Of a stretch of 64,000 bases of DNA, positions 45,911-54,610 are shown piece after piece. The notes under the pieces are model-generated. The model was not told where the DNA came from, made no database searches, and was given only the letters and a program-made list of their open reading frames with translations. Position numbers and translations under genes: made by a program. The stretch lies in the NCBI RefSeq assembly GCF_011074795.1, contig NZ_JAAMPF010000012.1, positions 124,001 to 188,000 on the forward strand, given 5' to 3'. The stretch is from Marinobacter salicampi (GTDB lineage: Bacteria; Pseudomonadota; Gammaproteobacteria; Pseudomonadales; Oleiphilaceae). Each line of letters opens with the position of its first letter. Position 1 is the first letter of the stretch.

Positions 45911-47071
45911 ATGATCTTTACCCAGGAACACGAAGCCCTCAGAAAAACAGTCCGTGATTTCGTTGAAAAGGAAATCAACCCCCATTGTGAAGAGTGGGAA
46001 GCCGCCGGAAGTTTTCCCATTCATGAAGTCTTCGGCAAACTCGGAAAGCTGGGCCTGCTGGGCATCCAAAAGCCGGAAGAATACGGCGGCATGGGGCTGG
46101 ATTACAGCTATAACCTGGTCGCTGCCGAAGAGCTAGGCACCGCTATCTGTGGTGGAGTGCCGCTGGCCGTCGGTGTTCAGACCGACATGTGTACGCCGGC
46201 CATTGCCCGCTTTGGCTCCGACCAGCACAAGCGCGAGTTCCTGGCACCGGCCATTGCCGGTGCAATGGTCGGTTGCATCGGCGTCAGTGAAGTGGGCGCA
46301 GGCTCCGACGTGGCGGGTCTCAAGACCACAGCGAAAAAGGACGGTGATGACTACATCATCAACGGCTCCAAGATGTGGATCACCAACTCCCCCCAGGCGG
46401 ACTTTATCTGCCTGCTGGCCAACACCTCCGATGACAAGCCCCACAAGAACAAGTCCCTGATCATTGTGCCCATGAATTCACCGGGCATTTCCTGCTCCAA
46501 GCATCTGGACAAGCTCGGCATGCGTTCATCGGAAACCGCCCAGGTGTTCTTCGACGATGTCCGGGTGCCCCAGCGCAACCGCATAGGGGCAGAAGGCACC
46601 GGTTTCATGATGCAGATGGTCCAGTTCCAGGAAGAGCGCCTGTGGGGCGCTGCCAATGTGATCAAGGCGCTGGAGCTGTGTATCGAGAAAACCATTGAGT
46701 ACTGTCGCGAGCGCAAGACCTTCGGCATTCCGCTGATCGACAACCAGGTCATCCATTTCCGTCTGGCCGAACTCCAGACCGAGGTAGAGGCGCTGAGAGC
46801 CCTGACCTACCAGGCATGCGAACTGCACGTGCAGGGCAAGGATGTGACCCGCCTGGCGTCCATGGCCAAGCTCAAGGCAGGCCGTCTTGGCCGCGAAGTG
46901 ACCGACAGCTGCCTACAGTACTGGGGTGGCATGGGCTATATGTGGGAAAACCAGATTTCCCGCGCGTTCCGGGACGTCCGCCTGGTGTCCATTGGCGGTG
47001 GCGCCGACGAGATCATGCTGGGCATCATCTGCAAGCTGATGGGCACCCTGCCCGGCAAGCGTAAAGACTGA
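45911..47071 (+). CDS. atuD: AtuD, citronellyl-CoA dehydrogenase
   Basis: FAD-dependent acyl-CoA dehydrogenase, 386 residues, that converts citronellyl-CoA to cis-geranyl-CoA, the carboxylase substrate. Family blocks are GCIGVSEVGAGSDVAGLKTTA, NGSKMWITNSPQADF, HLDKLGMRSSETAQVFFDDVRVP and the C-terminal YWGGMGYMWENQISRAFRDVR. Spacing of 48 nt after atuC and 12 nt before atuE keeps it in the operon. Specificity is taken from context; the fold alone would fit isovaleryl-CoA dehydrogenase-like enzymes too. Confidence 0.9.
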   Translation: MIFTQEHEALRKTVRDFVEKEINPHCEEWEAAGSFPIHEVFGKLGKLGLLGIQKPEEYGGMGLDYSYNLVAAEELGTAICGGVPLAVGVQTDMCTPAIARFGSDQHKREFLAPAIAGAMVGCIGVSEVGAGSDVAGLKTTAKKDGDDYIINGSKMWITNSPQADFICLLANTSDDKPHKNKSLIIVPMNSPGISCSKHLDKLGMRSSETAQVFFDDVRVPQRNRIGAEGTGFMMQMVQFQEERLWGAANVIKALELCIEKTIEYCRERKTFGIPLIDNQVIHFRLAELQTEVEALRALTYQACELHVQGKDVTRLASMAKLKAGRLGREVTDSCLQYWGGMGYMWENQISRAFRDVRLVSIGGGADEIMLGIICKLMGTLPGKRKD

Positions 47072-47083
47072 TCGGAGCTGACC

Positions 47084-47917
47084 ATGAGCGATTATCCCCA
47101 TTGCGAAACCCTCGCGCTGGACCAGCAGGGTCCGGTGCTCCACCTCACCCTGAACCGCCCGGAAGCTCGCAACGCCATGAGCCTGGCCATGGTGGCCGAG
47201 CTGACCGCTGTGTTCCATCAGATTGAAGACGACACCTCCGTTCGTGCGGTGGTCATAAGAGGCGCCGGCGGGCACTTCTGTGCCGGTGGCGATATCCGCG
47301 ACATGGCTAGCGCTCGCGGACAAACCGTGGCCGAAGGGGAGCAGGACCCGTTCTATCGTCTGAACCGTGCCTTTGGCGAAATGATTGAGCAGGTCAACCA
47401 GTCCTCGAAGGTTGTAATCGCTGTACTGGAAGGCGCCGTGATGGGTGGTGGTTTCGGCCTGGCCTGTGTTTCTGATGTAGCGATTGCCGGCGAAACTGCC
47501 CGCTTTGCGTTGCCAGAAACCAGTCTTGGGGTCATTCCAGCCCAGATTGCGCCCTTTGTGGTGGAACGTATCGGCCTGACCCAGACCCGTCGAATCGCCC
47601 TGCTGGGGCTGCGGTTCAACGGTGACGAGGCCTGCCAGTTGGGGGTCGTCCATCAGGTGGGCAAGAACGGGCAGGAAGTCGACGGCCTTCTGGCCGAGGC
47701 CCTGGAGCGGGTTCGCCACTGTGCACCACACGCCACCTCTGCCACCAAGGCCCTGCTCCACCGGGTCGGACACGAGCCCATGGGGTCGCTGCTGGACTCG
47801 GCAGCACACCAGTTTGCCGCTGCCATACGCAGTGACGAAGGCGCCGAGGGTACGCTTGCGTTCATGCAGAAACGACCGCCCCGCTGGGCCAACCAAGACT
47901 CGTCGGACCCGTCCTGA
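47084..47917 (+). CDS. atuE: AtuE, isohexenylglutaconyl-CoA hydratase
   Basis: Crotonase-fold hydratase of 277 residues acting on the carboxylated geranyl-CoA product. The oxyanion-hole segments are GGHFCAGGDIRDM and EGAVMGGGFGLACVSD, and the opening VLHLTLNRPEARNAMSLAMV is standard for the family. It lies between atuD and atuF in the P. aeruginosa order, 11 nt before atuF. Substrate is inferred from position. Confidence 0.9.
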   Translation: MSDYPHCETLALDQQGPVLHLTLNRPEARNAMSLAMVAELTAVFHQIEDDTSVRAVVIRGAGGHFCAGGDIRDMASARGQTVAEGEQDPFYRLNRAFGEMIEQVNQSSKVVIAVLEGAVMGGGFGLACVSDVAIAGETARFALPETSLGVIPAQIAPFVVERIGLTQTRRIALLGLRFNGDEACQLGVVHQVGKNGQEVDGLLAEALERVRHCAPHATSATKALLHRVGHEPMGSLLDSAAHQFAAAIRSDEGAEGTLAFMQKRPPRWANQDSSDPS

Positions 47918-47928
47918 GGACCTCAAGC

Positions 47929-49914
47929 ATGCTCACCAAGCTCTTAATAGCCAATCGTGGCGAAATCGCTGTGCGGGTTATCCGCACGGCGCGGGAACTG
48001 GGCTACCGGACCGTGGCGGTCTACTCCGAGGCTGACGCCAACGCCCTGCACGTCCAGGAAGCGGACGAGGCGGTCCTCATTGGCCCGGCCCAGGTCAGCG
48101 CGTCCTACCTCAACGTAGCGGCGGTACTGGAGGCCGCCCGCAAGACCGGCGCGGATGCCATACACCCGGGTTACGGTTTTCTCTCGGAAAACGCAGACTT
48201 TGCTACCGCGTGTCAAAATGCCGGCCTGACGTTCGTAGGCCCGCCCGCCCAGGCCATCGAGCTGATGGGCAGCAAGCGGCGCTCCAAGATTGCCATGCAG
48301 AAAGCTGGCGTACCTGTGGTGCCAGGCTTTGAAGGCGACCGCGCCAACGACGAGGAGCTGGTGGCAGCGGCCGGCACCATCGGCTATCCACTGATGATCA
48401 AGGCGTCAGCCGGGGGCGGCGGCCGCGGCATGCGCCTGGTCCACGAGGCCAGCCAGCTGAAGGCCGAGATCCAGCGGGCGAGATCCGAAGCCAGAAATGC
48501 CTTTGGAGACGACGAACTGATCCTCGAGCGGGCCGTAATCGAGCCTCGCCATGTGGAGATTCAGGTATTTGCCGACAAACATGGCAACGCCATATATCTG
48601 GGTGAGCGCGACTGCTCCATCCAGCGTCGGCACCAGAAAGTGGTGGAGGAAGCGCCCTCGCCTTTTGTTACGCCTGAGCTACGCAAGGCCATGGGGGAAG
48701 CGGCGGTCAAGGCAGCCCTGGCCTGCCAGTACGAAGGCGCAGGTACCGTTGAGTTCCTGGTGGATAAGGACCGCAATTTCTACTTTCTGGAAATGAACAC
48801 CCGCCTGCAGGTGGAACACCCGGTCACCGAGCTGGTTACCGGCCAGGACCTGGTGGCCTGGCAGCTTAATGTTGCCGAAGGCCGGCCGCTACCCCTAAGC
48901 CAGGAAGAGGTCCGTCTTGATGGCCACGCCATTGAAGTCAGGCTCTATGCCGAGGACCCCGCCAACGGCTTTCTACCCCAGACCGGTCTCCTACATTGCT
49001 TCGAGCCTGCGCCTGTTCCCGGCGTGCGCTACGATACCGGGGTCCGTAGCGGTGACATCGTGACCTCCCACTACGACCCCATGCTTGCCAAGGTTGTCGC
49101 CTGGGGCCCCACCCGGGATGATGCCCGCCGGCGCCTGTTGCGGGCCCTGGAAGACACCCTCATTGCCGGCGTCATCACCAACCGCCATTTTCTCAGCCGG
49201 ATCATTGCCCATGAAGCATTCGGCGCCGGCGAAGCCACTACCGCCTTTCTGGAGCAGGCCTTTGCCGATGACCCATCCCTGCACCCTGCGGTTGCTTCGA
49301 GCTCAGACATAGCCCTGGCAGCCACTGTTTTCGCCCTGGGTAACGGGGTAGCCGGTGGCTGGAGCAACAGCCTGACCACCGCCCTGCCCCTGAGCCTTCA
49401 GCTTGGCGATGAGCGTCTGCAGGTTCAGGTCCGTCGGGCCGGGGATGAAGTGACAATCGAGCAGACTGGCGATACCCGAACCCTGATAGTCAAAATGCTG
49501 GACCACCGGAGCTTGTGCTACGTCGATAACGACGTTCGTCTGACCTGCCAATACCAACAGGTGGATAATCACCTGTACTTGCAGTCATCGGGACGAGCCC
49601 TGCACCTGATGGACGTAACCCATCAGCCACCCGGAGACAAAGCCGGTGCCGGGTCCGGGCGCCTGCAGGCCGCCATGGACGGCAATATAGTCGATGTGCT
49701 GGTCAGCCCTGGCGATTCGGTGGCAAAGGGCGATACGCTGGTGGTTCTGGAAGCCATGAAGATGGAGCATCCGGTCAAGGCGGACCGTGATGGCCAGGTT
49801 GCCAGGATCAACGTCGCAACGGGAGACCAGGTCCGGCGTCAGCAACTGCTGGTGGAACTGTCGGCAGAAGACGGCGACACCGGTCCAGCTCAGCAAAAGG
49901 AGGCACACGCATGA
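47929..49914 (+). CDS. atuF: AtuF, geranyl-CoA carboxylase alpha (biotin) subunit
   Basis: Biotin carboxylase plus biotin carrier, 661 residues. The N-terminal domain (1-450) shows KLLIANRGEIAVRVIRTARELG, HPGYGFLSENADFA, the glycine loop KASAGGGGRGMR, ERDCSIQRRHQKVVEEAPSP and LEMNTRLQVEHPVTE. The C-terminal carrier has EAMKMEHP with biotinyl Lys611. It pairs with AtuC. Its stop overlaps the atuG start by 4 nt (ATGA). Confidence 0.93.
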   Translation: MLTKLLIANRGEIAVRVIRTARELGYRTVAVYSEADANALHVQEADEAVLIGPAQVSASYLNVAAVLEAARKTGADAIHPGYGFLSENADFATACQNAGLTFVGPPAQAIELMGSKRRSKIAMQKAGVPVVPGFEGDRANDEELVAAAGTIGYPLMIKASAGGGGRGMRLVHEASQLKAEIQRARSEARNAFGDDELILERAVIEPRHVEIQVFADKHGNAIYLGERDCSIQRRHQKVVEEAPSPFVTPELRKAMGEAAVKAALACQYEGAGTVEFLVDKDRNFYFLEMNTRLQVEHPVTELVTGQDLVAWQLNVAEGRPLPLSQEEVRLDGHAIEVRLYAEDPANGFLPQTGLLHCFEPAPVPGVRYDTGVRSGDIVTSHYDPMLAKVVAWGPTRDDARRRLLRALEDTLIAGVITNRHFLSRIIAHEAFGAGEATTAFLEQAFADDPSLHPAVASSSDIALAATVFALGNGVAGGWSNSLTTALPLSLQLGDERLQVQVRRAGDEVTIEQTGDTRTLIVKMLDHRSLCYVDNDVRLTCQYQQVDNHLYLQSSGRALHLMDVTHQPPGDKAGAGSGRLQAAMDGNIVDVLVSPGDSVAKGDTLVVLEAMKMEHPVKADRDGQVARINVATGDQVRRQQLLVELSAEDGDTGPAQQKEAHA

Positions 49915-50738
49915 GCAGCATGGAGAACCGGACTGTGTTCATTACCGGCGCCAGCCGGGGCATCGGCCGGGCCATCGCCCTGGCCTGCGCCCGGGAAGGC
50001 GCCAACATCGTGATAGGCGCGAAATCCGACAAGCCCCACCCGAAACTGCCGGGCACCATCTATACTGTAGCGGAGGAAGTCCGTGAAGCGGGAGGCAAGG
50101 CACTGCCACTGGTGCTGGATGTACGGGATGAAGACCTAGTCCGGGACTGCATGGAGAAGGCCGGCCGGCATTTCGGTGGCATCGACATGCTGGTCAACAA
50201 CGCTGGCGCCATTCGCCTGGAGGGGGTGGAGAAGCTGCCTGTGAAGCGTTACGACCTGATGCACCAGGTAAACGCCAGGGCAGTCTTCCTCTGCAGCCAA
50301 GCCGCACTGCCATGGCTGAAGGAGTCGGATCAGGCTCATATCCTGAGCCTGTCCCCGCCCCTGAACCTGGACCCTAAATGGTTTGCCCAGTATGGCGCCT
50401 ACACCACCACCAAGTACGCCATGACCATGTTGACCCTCGGCATGGCGGAAGAGTTCAGGCGCTATCGCATAGCGGTAAATTCCCTCTGGCCACGGACACT
50501 GATAGCCACCGCAGCCATCGAGTTCGAAGTGGGCGGGCCCCAGATGATGGCCCAGGGACGCAAGCCGGACATCATGGCCGACGCCGCTCTGCATATTCTG
50601 GCACAACGGAATAACAGCCTGACCGGGAAGGCCCTCATTGATGAGGACGTCCTGCAGGATGCAGGCGTCACGGATTTCGAACAGTATCGTTATGAGCCCG
50701 GAGACAAGCCGCTGCTGGACGACCTGTTCCTTGAATAA
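49911..50738 (+). CDS. atuG: AtuG, SDR-family dehydrogenase (HSDL2-like)
   Basis: A 275-residue short-chain dehydrogenase with the full active site: ITGASRGIGRAIA for the cofactor, NNAGAIRLEG, and YTTTK as the catalytic YxxxK within YGAYTTTKYAMTMLTLGMAEEF. The AKSDKPHPKLPGTIYTVAEEV stretch and IAVNSLWPRTLIATAA are features of the HSDL2-type subfamily. It is the last gene of the overlapping atu run. A role in a hydroxyacyl or alcohol oxidation is likely, but the step is not established. Confidence 0.9.
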   Translation: MSSMENRTVFITGASRGIGRAIALACAREGANIVIGAKSDKPHPKLPGTIYTVAEEVREAGGKALPLVLDVRDEDLVRDCMEKAGRHFGGIDMLVNNAGAIRLEGVEKLPVKRYDLMHQVNARAVFLCSQAALPWLKESDQAHILSLSPPLNLDPKWFAQYGAYTTTKYAMTMLTLGMAEEFRRYRIAVNSLWPRTLIATAAIEFEVGGPQMMAQGRKPDIMADAALHILAQRNNSLTGKALIDEDVLQDAGVTDFEQYRYEPGDKPLLDDLFLE

Positions 50739-51085
50739 ACCTGCTGGCCACGGGGAGCGAAGATTGGATGGAACCGGAAGAAATTACAGGGACATGTAAG
50801 GGTTCCAAAAAATTATTCGCTCCCCCATCGTTTATACGTTTCCTATCGCTTCGCGCCGATGTCATCGACTCCACAGGACAAACCGCATCCCACCCGCCCT
50901 GTGCTCAATTTTGCCTCTGACTGAAGCTTTGCAGAAAAACGGACTGACGGTTTTGGCAGGAAACCTGCATGACTGATATCGCCCGTTTTCATACACCGCT
51001 TTGCTCCGGACGCGGGCACGACGGAAATCCAAGTACTTTTCATGGAGAAAGCGCAGATGCCGTACGTCGGCCAGAGGGAGACATT
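50739..51085. other. 347-nt gap between atuG and the repeat protein
   Basis: The frame of the next gene is open from 50969, but that first part shows no protein character and lacks a ribosome site, so it is treated as leader. An interrupted dyad GGAACC/GGTTCC (about 50770-50806) is the only structure seen. No terminator for the atu operon was recognised. Confidence 0.5.
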
Positions 51086-52459
51086 ATGAACAGGGAAAAC
51101 AAGCTGACACGTAACCTGGCTTCACAACTCACAGCGCTTAGCGTAAGTGGCTTGCTACTCGTGTCTCCGGTGTCCGCCCAGCAGGACCCCGGCAACAATA
51201 TGAAATTGTCTGAGGCCGGGCAGGCAAAAATGGGGCAACTGGATCAGAACAACAATGAAAAGCTGGAATGGAATGAAATAGCGCCATCGCTCGAGGAAAC
51301 CAAACTCGAAAAGGACTACGATGAAGAGTCCTTCATGAGTGAGTTCGACCAGGACGATGACGACGCCCTGGACTCACAGGAGTACCAGCAATACCTGACA
51401 GAAACCGGGCAGGATCAGCAATCCGGGCAAACAGCACAGGCAGGCAACGAGCAGGACCGCAAGCGGATTCAGGTAGAGGCCGCCGACGTGAAAGTCGACC
51501 CCGCTGAGCCTCAGGTCGAAGTGACCCAGAAAAAGCCTGATATAAAAGTGGAACAGGCTGAAACCGATGTATCAGTAGACCGCAAGCAACCGGAAGTAAC
51601 TGTCACGCAGCCTTCGCCCGAAGTGACCGTGACTCAGCCTGAGCCCGAGGTTCAGGTCAAGATTCCTGAGCCTGAAGTCGAAGTGAGCCAGGCGGACCCT
51701 GACGTCAACGTTGATCAGGGAGCGCCCAATGTTCAGATCAGGCAAAAGGAACCGGAGGTGAATGTCGCAAAAGGCGAACCTGAAGTTGAGGTAGAGCAAC
51801 AGCCGAATGTGGTCGTGGAGCGTGAAAAGCCCGATGTTTCTACTGAGGATGACCAACAGCAAGCTCAGGTGAATGTGGATGAGCGCGACGAGCAAGCTGA
51901 AGTGCAGATTGATACCTCAGAGCCAGATCTGGAGGTCAGCCAGGCCGAGCCTGAAGTGAACGTGGAGTCAGCCGGGTCTGCCAATGTCGACGTGAAGCGT
52001 CCTGATCAGGAGCAGCAGCAGGCGCAGCAGCAGCGCCAGCAGGATGAACCCACAGCAGAGGACCTCGAGCAGATGGAGGCGCCAGCGGCAGGGATTTCGC
52101 CGCAAGAGCAGCAGAGCCAGCAACAAGAGCTCGACAATCTCAAAATTGATGAACTCGAGGGTCGTACCATCAAGAATGCTGACGGTAACGATATCGGCAA
52201 AGTGGACAAGTTGGTCCGTTCCGAGGGCCAGAACAAGCCCGGCGTATTGCTGTCCGTTGGCGGCGTTCTTGGATTCGGGGGCCAGGAAATCATGATCCCT
52301 CTTGAGGAGCTGACCATGCAGGAGGATGAGCTTGTCTGGGACACCTCGATGACTCGCAAGGAGCTCAAGGATTCCGGCCAGTACCAGGCGGACAACTACC
52401 GTGAGATCTCGTCCGACCAGTATCAGAACATCGGTGAACTGAAGCGCGACGCCGGCTGA
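51086..52459 (+). CDS. Secreted EF-hand / nonapeptide-repeat / PRC-barrel protein
   Basis: A 457-residue acidic exported protein. The ATG at 51086 has AGGGAG 5 nt upstream and begins a signal peptide ending PVSAQQD. Two EF-hand-like loops follow: DQNNNEKLEWNE (about 53-64) and DQDDDDALDSQE (about 88-99). Residues 133-306 are about 18 copies of a nine-residue unit, consensus P-E/D-V-x-V-x-x-x-E, interrupted once or twice. Then comes a Gln-rich linker, and at 350-430 a PRC-barrel (DELEGRTIKNADGNDIGKVDKLV, GQEIMIPLEEL). I know no characterised protein with this order. It sits between atuG and the acyl-CoA synthetase, though its link to terpene use is unproven. Confidence 0.85.
   Translation: MNRENKLTRNLASQLTALSVSGLLLVSPVSAQQDPGNNMKLSEAGQAKMGQLDQNNNEKLEWNEIAPSLEETKLEKDYDEESFMSEFDQDDDDALDSQEYQQYLTETGQDQQSGQTAQAGNEQDRKRIQVEAADVKVDPAEPQVEVTQKKPDIKVEQAETDVSVDRKQPEVTVTQPSPEVTVTQPEPEVQVKIPEPEVEVSQADPDVNVDQGAPNVQIRQKEPEVNVAKGEPEVEVEQQPNVVVEREKPDVSTEDDQQQAQVNVDERDEQAEVQIDTSEPDLEVSQAEPEVNVESAGSANVDVKRPDQEQQQAQQQRQQDEPTAEDLEQMEAPAAGISPQEQQSQQQELDNLKIDELEGRTIKNADGNDIGKVDKLVRSEGQNKPGVLLSVGGVLGFGGQEIMIPLEELTMQEDELVWDTSMTRKELKDSGQYQADNYREISSDQYQNIGELKRDAG
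51482..52003 (+). repeat. About eighteen 27-bp repeats coding PEVxVxxxE nonapeptides
   Basis: Successive nine-residue units such as PEVTVTQPS, PEVTVTQPE, PEVQVKIPE, PEVEVSQAD, PDVNVDQGA, PNVQIRQKE and PEVNVAKGE run without insertion for most of the region; two later units are 10-11 residues. Alternating Val positions and acidic residues suggest an extended or beta-solenoid-like rod. DNA identity between units is low enough that the array is old. Confidence 0.85.
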
Positions 52460-52460
52460 T

Positions 52461-52492
52461 CCCCGGTTAACGGGGTGCCGGGAATGTCCGGC
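52461..52492 (+). terminator. Two small GC stems after the repeat-protein gene
   Basis: CCCCG-GTTAA-CGGGG (52461-52475) and GCCGG-GAATGT-CCGGC (52477-52492) are adjacent perfect five-pair stems directly after the stop. There is no T run right behind them (CCCTTTTTC starts about 18 nt later), so termination is only a possibility. Confidence 0.3.
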
Positions 52493-52726
52493 GCCCTGTC
52501 TCCATCCCTTTTTCGGGGCCCGCTTCAGGCACTGAAGCATCGTGGCCAACTGATCTGAACATCTCCATCTGGCCTTGAGCCGGCAGCGCCTCTGCGCCCC
52601 TGAAGTCGGCTGTTCATCAATGTCTTTCAGTGCCAAAAAATCCACGCCTGTGGCATCTGTGCTTTCGGTCACGCTATTCTCAGGCGGTCGAACTAAAATA
52701 AAGACGCATGACCTGACGGATGTACC

Positions 52727-54556
52727 ATGACCCAAGATACAGTTTCGGCACGGGATATTGCCCGCCACCTGCCTGGTGTTCTCAAACGCTTTCCCGCCAT
52801 CGCCAGAGGCTTCTACTACTACTCGGTCAAGAACGAACGCAAGCAACTCACCCTGGGCACACTCGTTGAGCGTAATGCCCGCAAGTACGGTGACCGAAAT
52901 GCCATCCTGTACGAAGACAGATCCCTGAGTCACGGCGAGTTCAATGCCTGGGCCAACCGTATCGCCCACTACCTCCAAGCCCAGGGCCTTAAAAAGGGCG
53001 AAACCATTGCGGTTTTTCTGGAGAACCGGCCAGAACTTCTGGCGGTGGTTGCCGGAGCAGCAAAGGTTGGCGTTGCCTGCGCCATGCTGAACACCTCCCA
53101 GCGCGGCCGGGTTCTAGAGCACAGCATCAACCTGGTTGAACCTGCGATGATGGTCATCGGTGAAGAGCTCGTGGAGGCGTTTGAGGCGGTACGCGGGCAG
53201 GTCAGCCTGCGTCATGAGCGGTCCTTGCTGTTCATGCCTGACGTAAACACGCTCAATGTCTTTGGCGAGGCGCCGCAAGGCTACATCAACATGGCTGAGC
53301 AGGTCAGCGCCTACAACAGCGGTAATCCGACTCTCAGCGATCCTCCGACCCTCGGGGACACGGCGATTTTCCTGTTCACCTCCGGCACCACCGGTTTGCC
53401 GAAGGCTGCACCGGGTTCACACCGGAAATTCCTGAAGGCTTACGGGGGCTTTGGACTCATGTCCCTGAACATGACCCCCGACGACGTGCTCTACTGCACC
53501 CTGCCCTTCTATCATGGCACAGCGCTGCTAGTCTGCTGGGGCTCCGCTCTTGCCGGTGGCTCGGCCATTGCCATGCGCCGACGCTTTTCCGCCAGTGCTT
53601 TCTGGGACGACGTGCGCCGATTCAATGCCACAACCTTCGGGTACGTTGGCGAGCTGTGCCGCTACCTGCTGAACCAGCCGCCCAGCCCCCAGGACACCAA
53701 CCACAACCTCACCAAGATGATCGGCAACGGCCTGCGCCCGTCGATCTGGAAGCCCTTCAAGGAACGCTTTGGCATTGAAACCGTGGCCGAACTCTACGCC
53801 TCCAGCGAAGGCAACATCGGGTTCAGCAACTTTTTCAACGTCGATAATACCGTCGGCTTTTCCACCGCCCCCTACAAATTGGTGAAATTCCACGACGGCA
53901 CCCGCAACCCCATCCGAAATGGCAGGGGCCGCATGGAGGAGGTCGCCAAGGGAGAGCCGGGCCTGCTGATCGGCGAGATCACCAAGAAATGGTCCTTCGA
54001 GGGCTATACCCAGAAGGAGGCCACCGAAAATTCCATCCTGCGGGACGCCTTCAAGGCCGGCGACCAGTGGTTCAACACCGGCGATGCTCTGCGCGAAATT
54101 GGCTGCGGCCATCTGCAGTTTGTGGATCGAATGGGGGACACCTTCCGCTGGAAGGGAGAGAACGTCTCCACCACCGAGGTAGAAAACATGATTGATGGCT
54201 CCGGCCTGGTGGACGAGGCCATCTGCTACGGCGTCGAGATACCCGGCACCAACGGCAAGGCGGGCATGGTTACGCTGGTTCCCCAGGAAGGCTCGGAGCC
54301 TTTCGATATCAACCAGCTGTTCCGGTACCTGACCGATAATCTTCCGCCCTATGCGGTGCCGGTGTTTATCCGGGTGACCAGGGCCCTCGAAAAGACCGGC
54401 ACCTTCAAGTATAAGAAGACTGACCTTAAGAAAGCAGGCTACAGACTGGAAAAAGCCGACGACCAGGTTTTTGCCTGGCTACCGGGCTCATCCGGATATA
54501 CCCCACTAGACGCAGAAACGGTGAGGCAGATCGACGCCGGGTCGATCAGCTTCTAA
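52727..54556 (+). CDS. FATP-type very-long-chain acyl-CoA synthetase
   Basis: ATP-dependent acid-CoA ligase of 609 residues. The AMP-binding motif is TAIFLFTSGTTGLPKAAPGSHRKF, then LYASSEGNIGFSN, WFNTGDALREIGCGHLQFVDRMGDTFRWKGENVSTTEVENMI and the C-terminal Lys region GTFKYKKTDLKKAGY. The SSEGN and FRWKGENVSTTEVE blocks mark the FATP/VLACS branch rather than FadD. In P. aeruginosa the atu cluster ends with atuH, described as an acyl-CoA synthetase; here the gene is one step further away, so it may activate citronellate or another branched acid. Confidence 0.88.
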   Translation: MTQDTVSARDIARHLPGVLKRFPAIARGFYYYSVKNERKQLTLGTLVERNARKYGDRNAILYEDRSLSHGEFNAWANRIAHYLQAQGLKKGETIAVFLENRPELLAVVAGAAKVGVACAMLNTSQRGRVLEHSINLVEPAMMVIGEELVEAFEAVRGQVSLRHERSLLFMPDVNTLNVFGEAPQGYINMAEQVSAYNSGNPTLSDPPTLGDTAIFLFTSGTTGLPKAAPGSHRKFLKAYGGFGLMSLNMTPDDVLYCTLPFYHGTALLVCWGSALAGGSAIAMRRRFSASAFWDDVRRFNATTFGYVGELCRYLLNQPPSPQDTNHNLTKMIGNGLRPSIWKPFKERFGIETVAELYASSEGNIGFSNFFNVDNTVGFSTAPYKLVKFHDGTRNPIRNGRGRMEEVAKGEPGLLIGEITKKWSFEGYTQKEATENSILRDAFKAGDQWFNTGDALREIGCGHLQFVDRMGDTFRWKGENVSTTEVENMIDGSGLVDEAICYGVEIPGTNGKAGMVTLVPQEGSEPFDINQLFRYLTDNLPPYAVPVFIRVTRALEKTGTFKYKKTDLKKAGYRLEKADDQVFAWLPGSSGYTPLDAETVRQIDAGSISF

Positions 54557-54564
54557 GCGAAAAC

Positions 54565-54591
54565 AGCCAGCCGGGAACGCCCTGGCTGGCT
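54565..54591. terminator. Hairpin between the acyl-CoA synthetase and quinone oxidoreductase genes
   Basis: AGCCAGCC (54565-54572) and GGCTGGCT (54584-54591) are a perfect 8-bp inverted repeat between two convergent genes. On the minus strand it is followed by GUUUUC. It probably serves the oxidoreductase and perhaps both. Confidence 0.65.
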
Positions 54592-54610
54592 TCGAAGCTG
54601 ACCGAAGGTT

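Noticed and set aside
46913..47926. 337-aa minus-strand ORF
   Set aside because: Antisense to atuE and the end of atuD, both well supported.
51482..52003. Possible CRISPR or satellite array
   Set aside because: The periodicity is at the protein level in an open frame; DNA units are diverged and there are no spacers.
51968..52978. 336-aa minus-strand ORF across the repeat-protein end and the synthetase start
   Set aside because: Leucine-rich runs arise from antisense reading of Gln codons; both plus-strand genes have motifs and ribosome sites.
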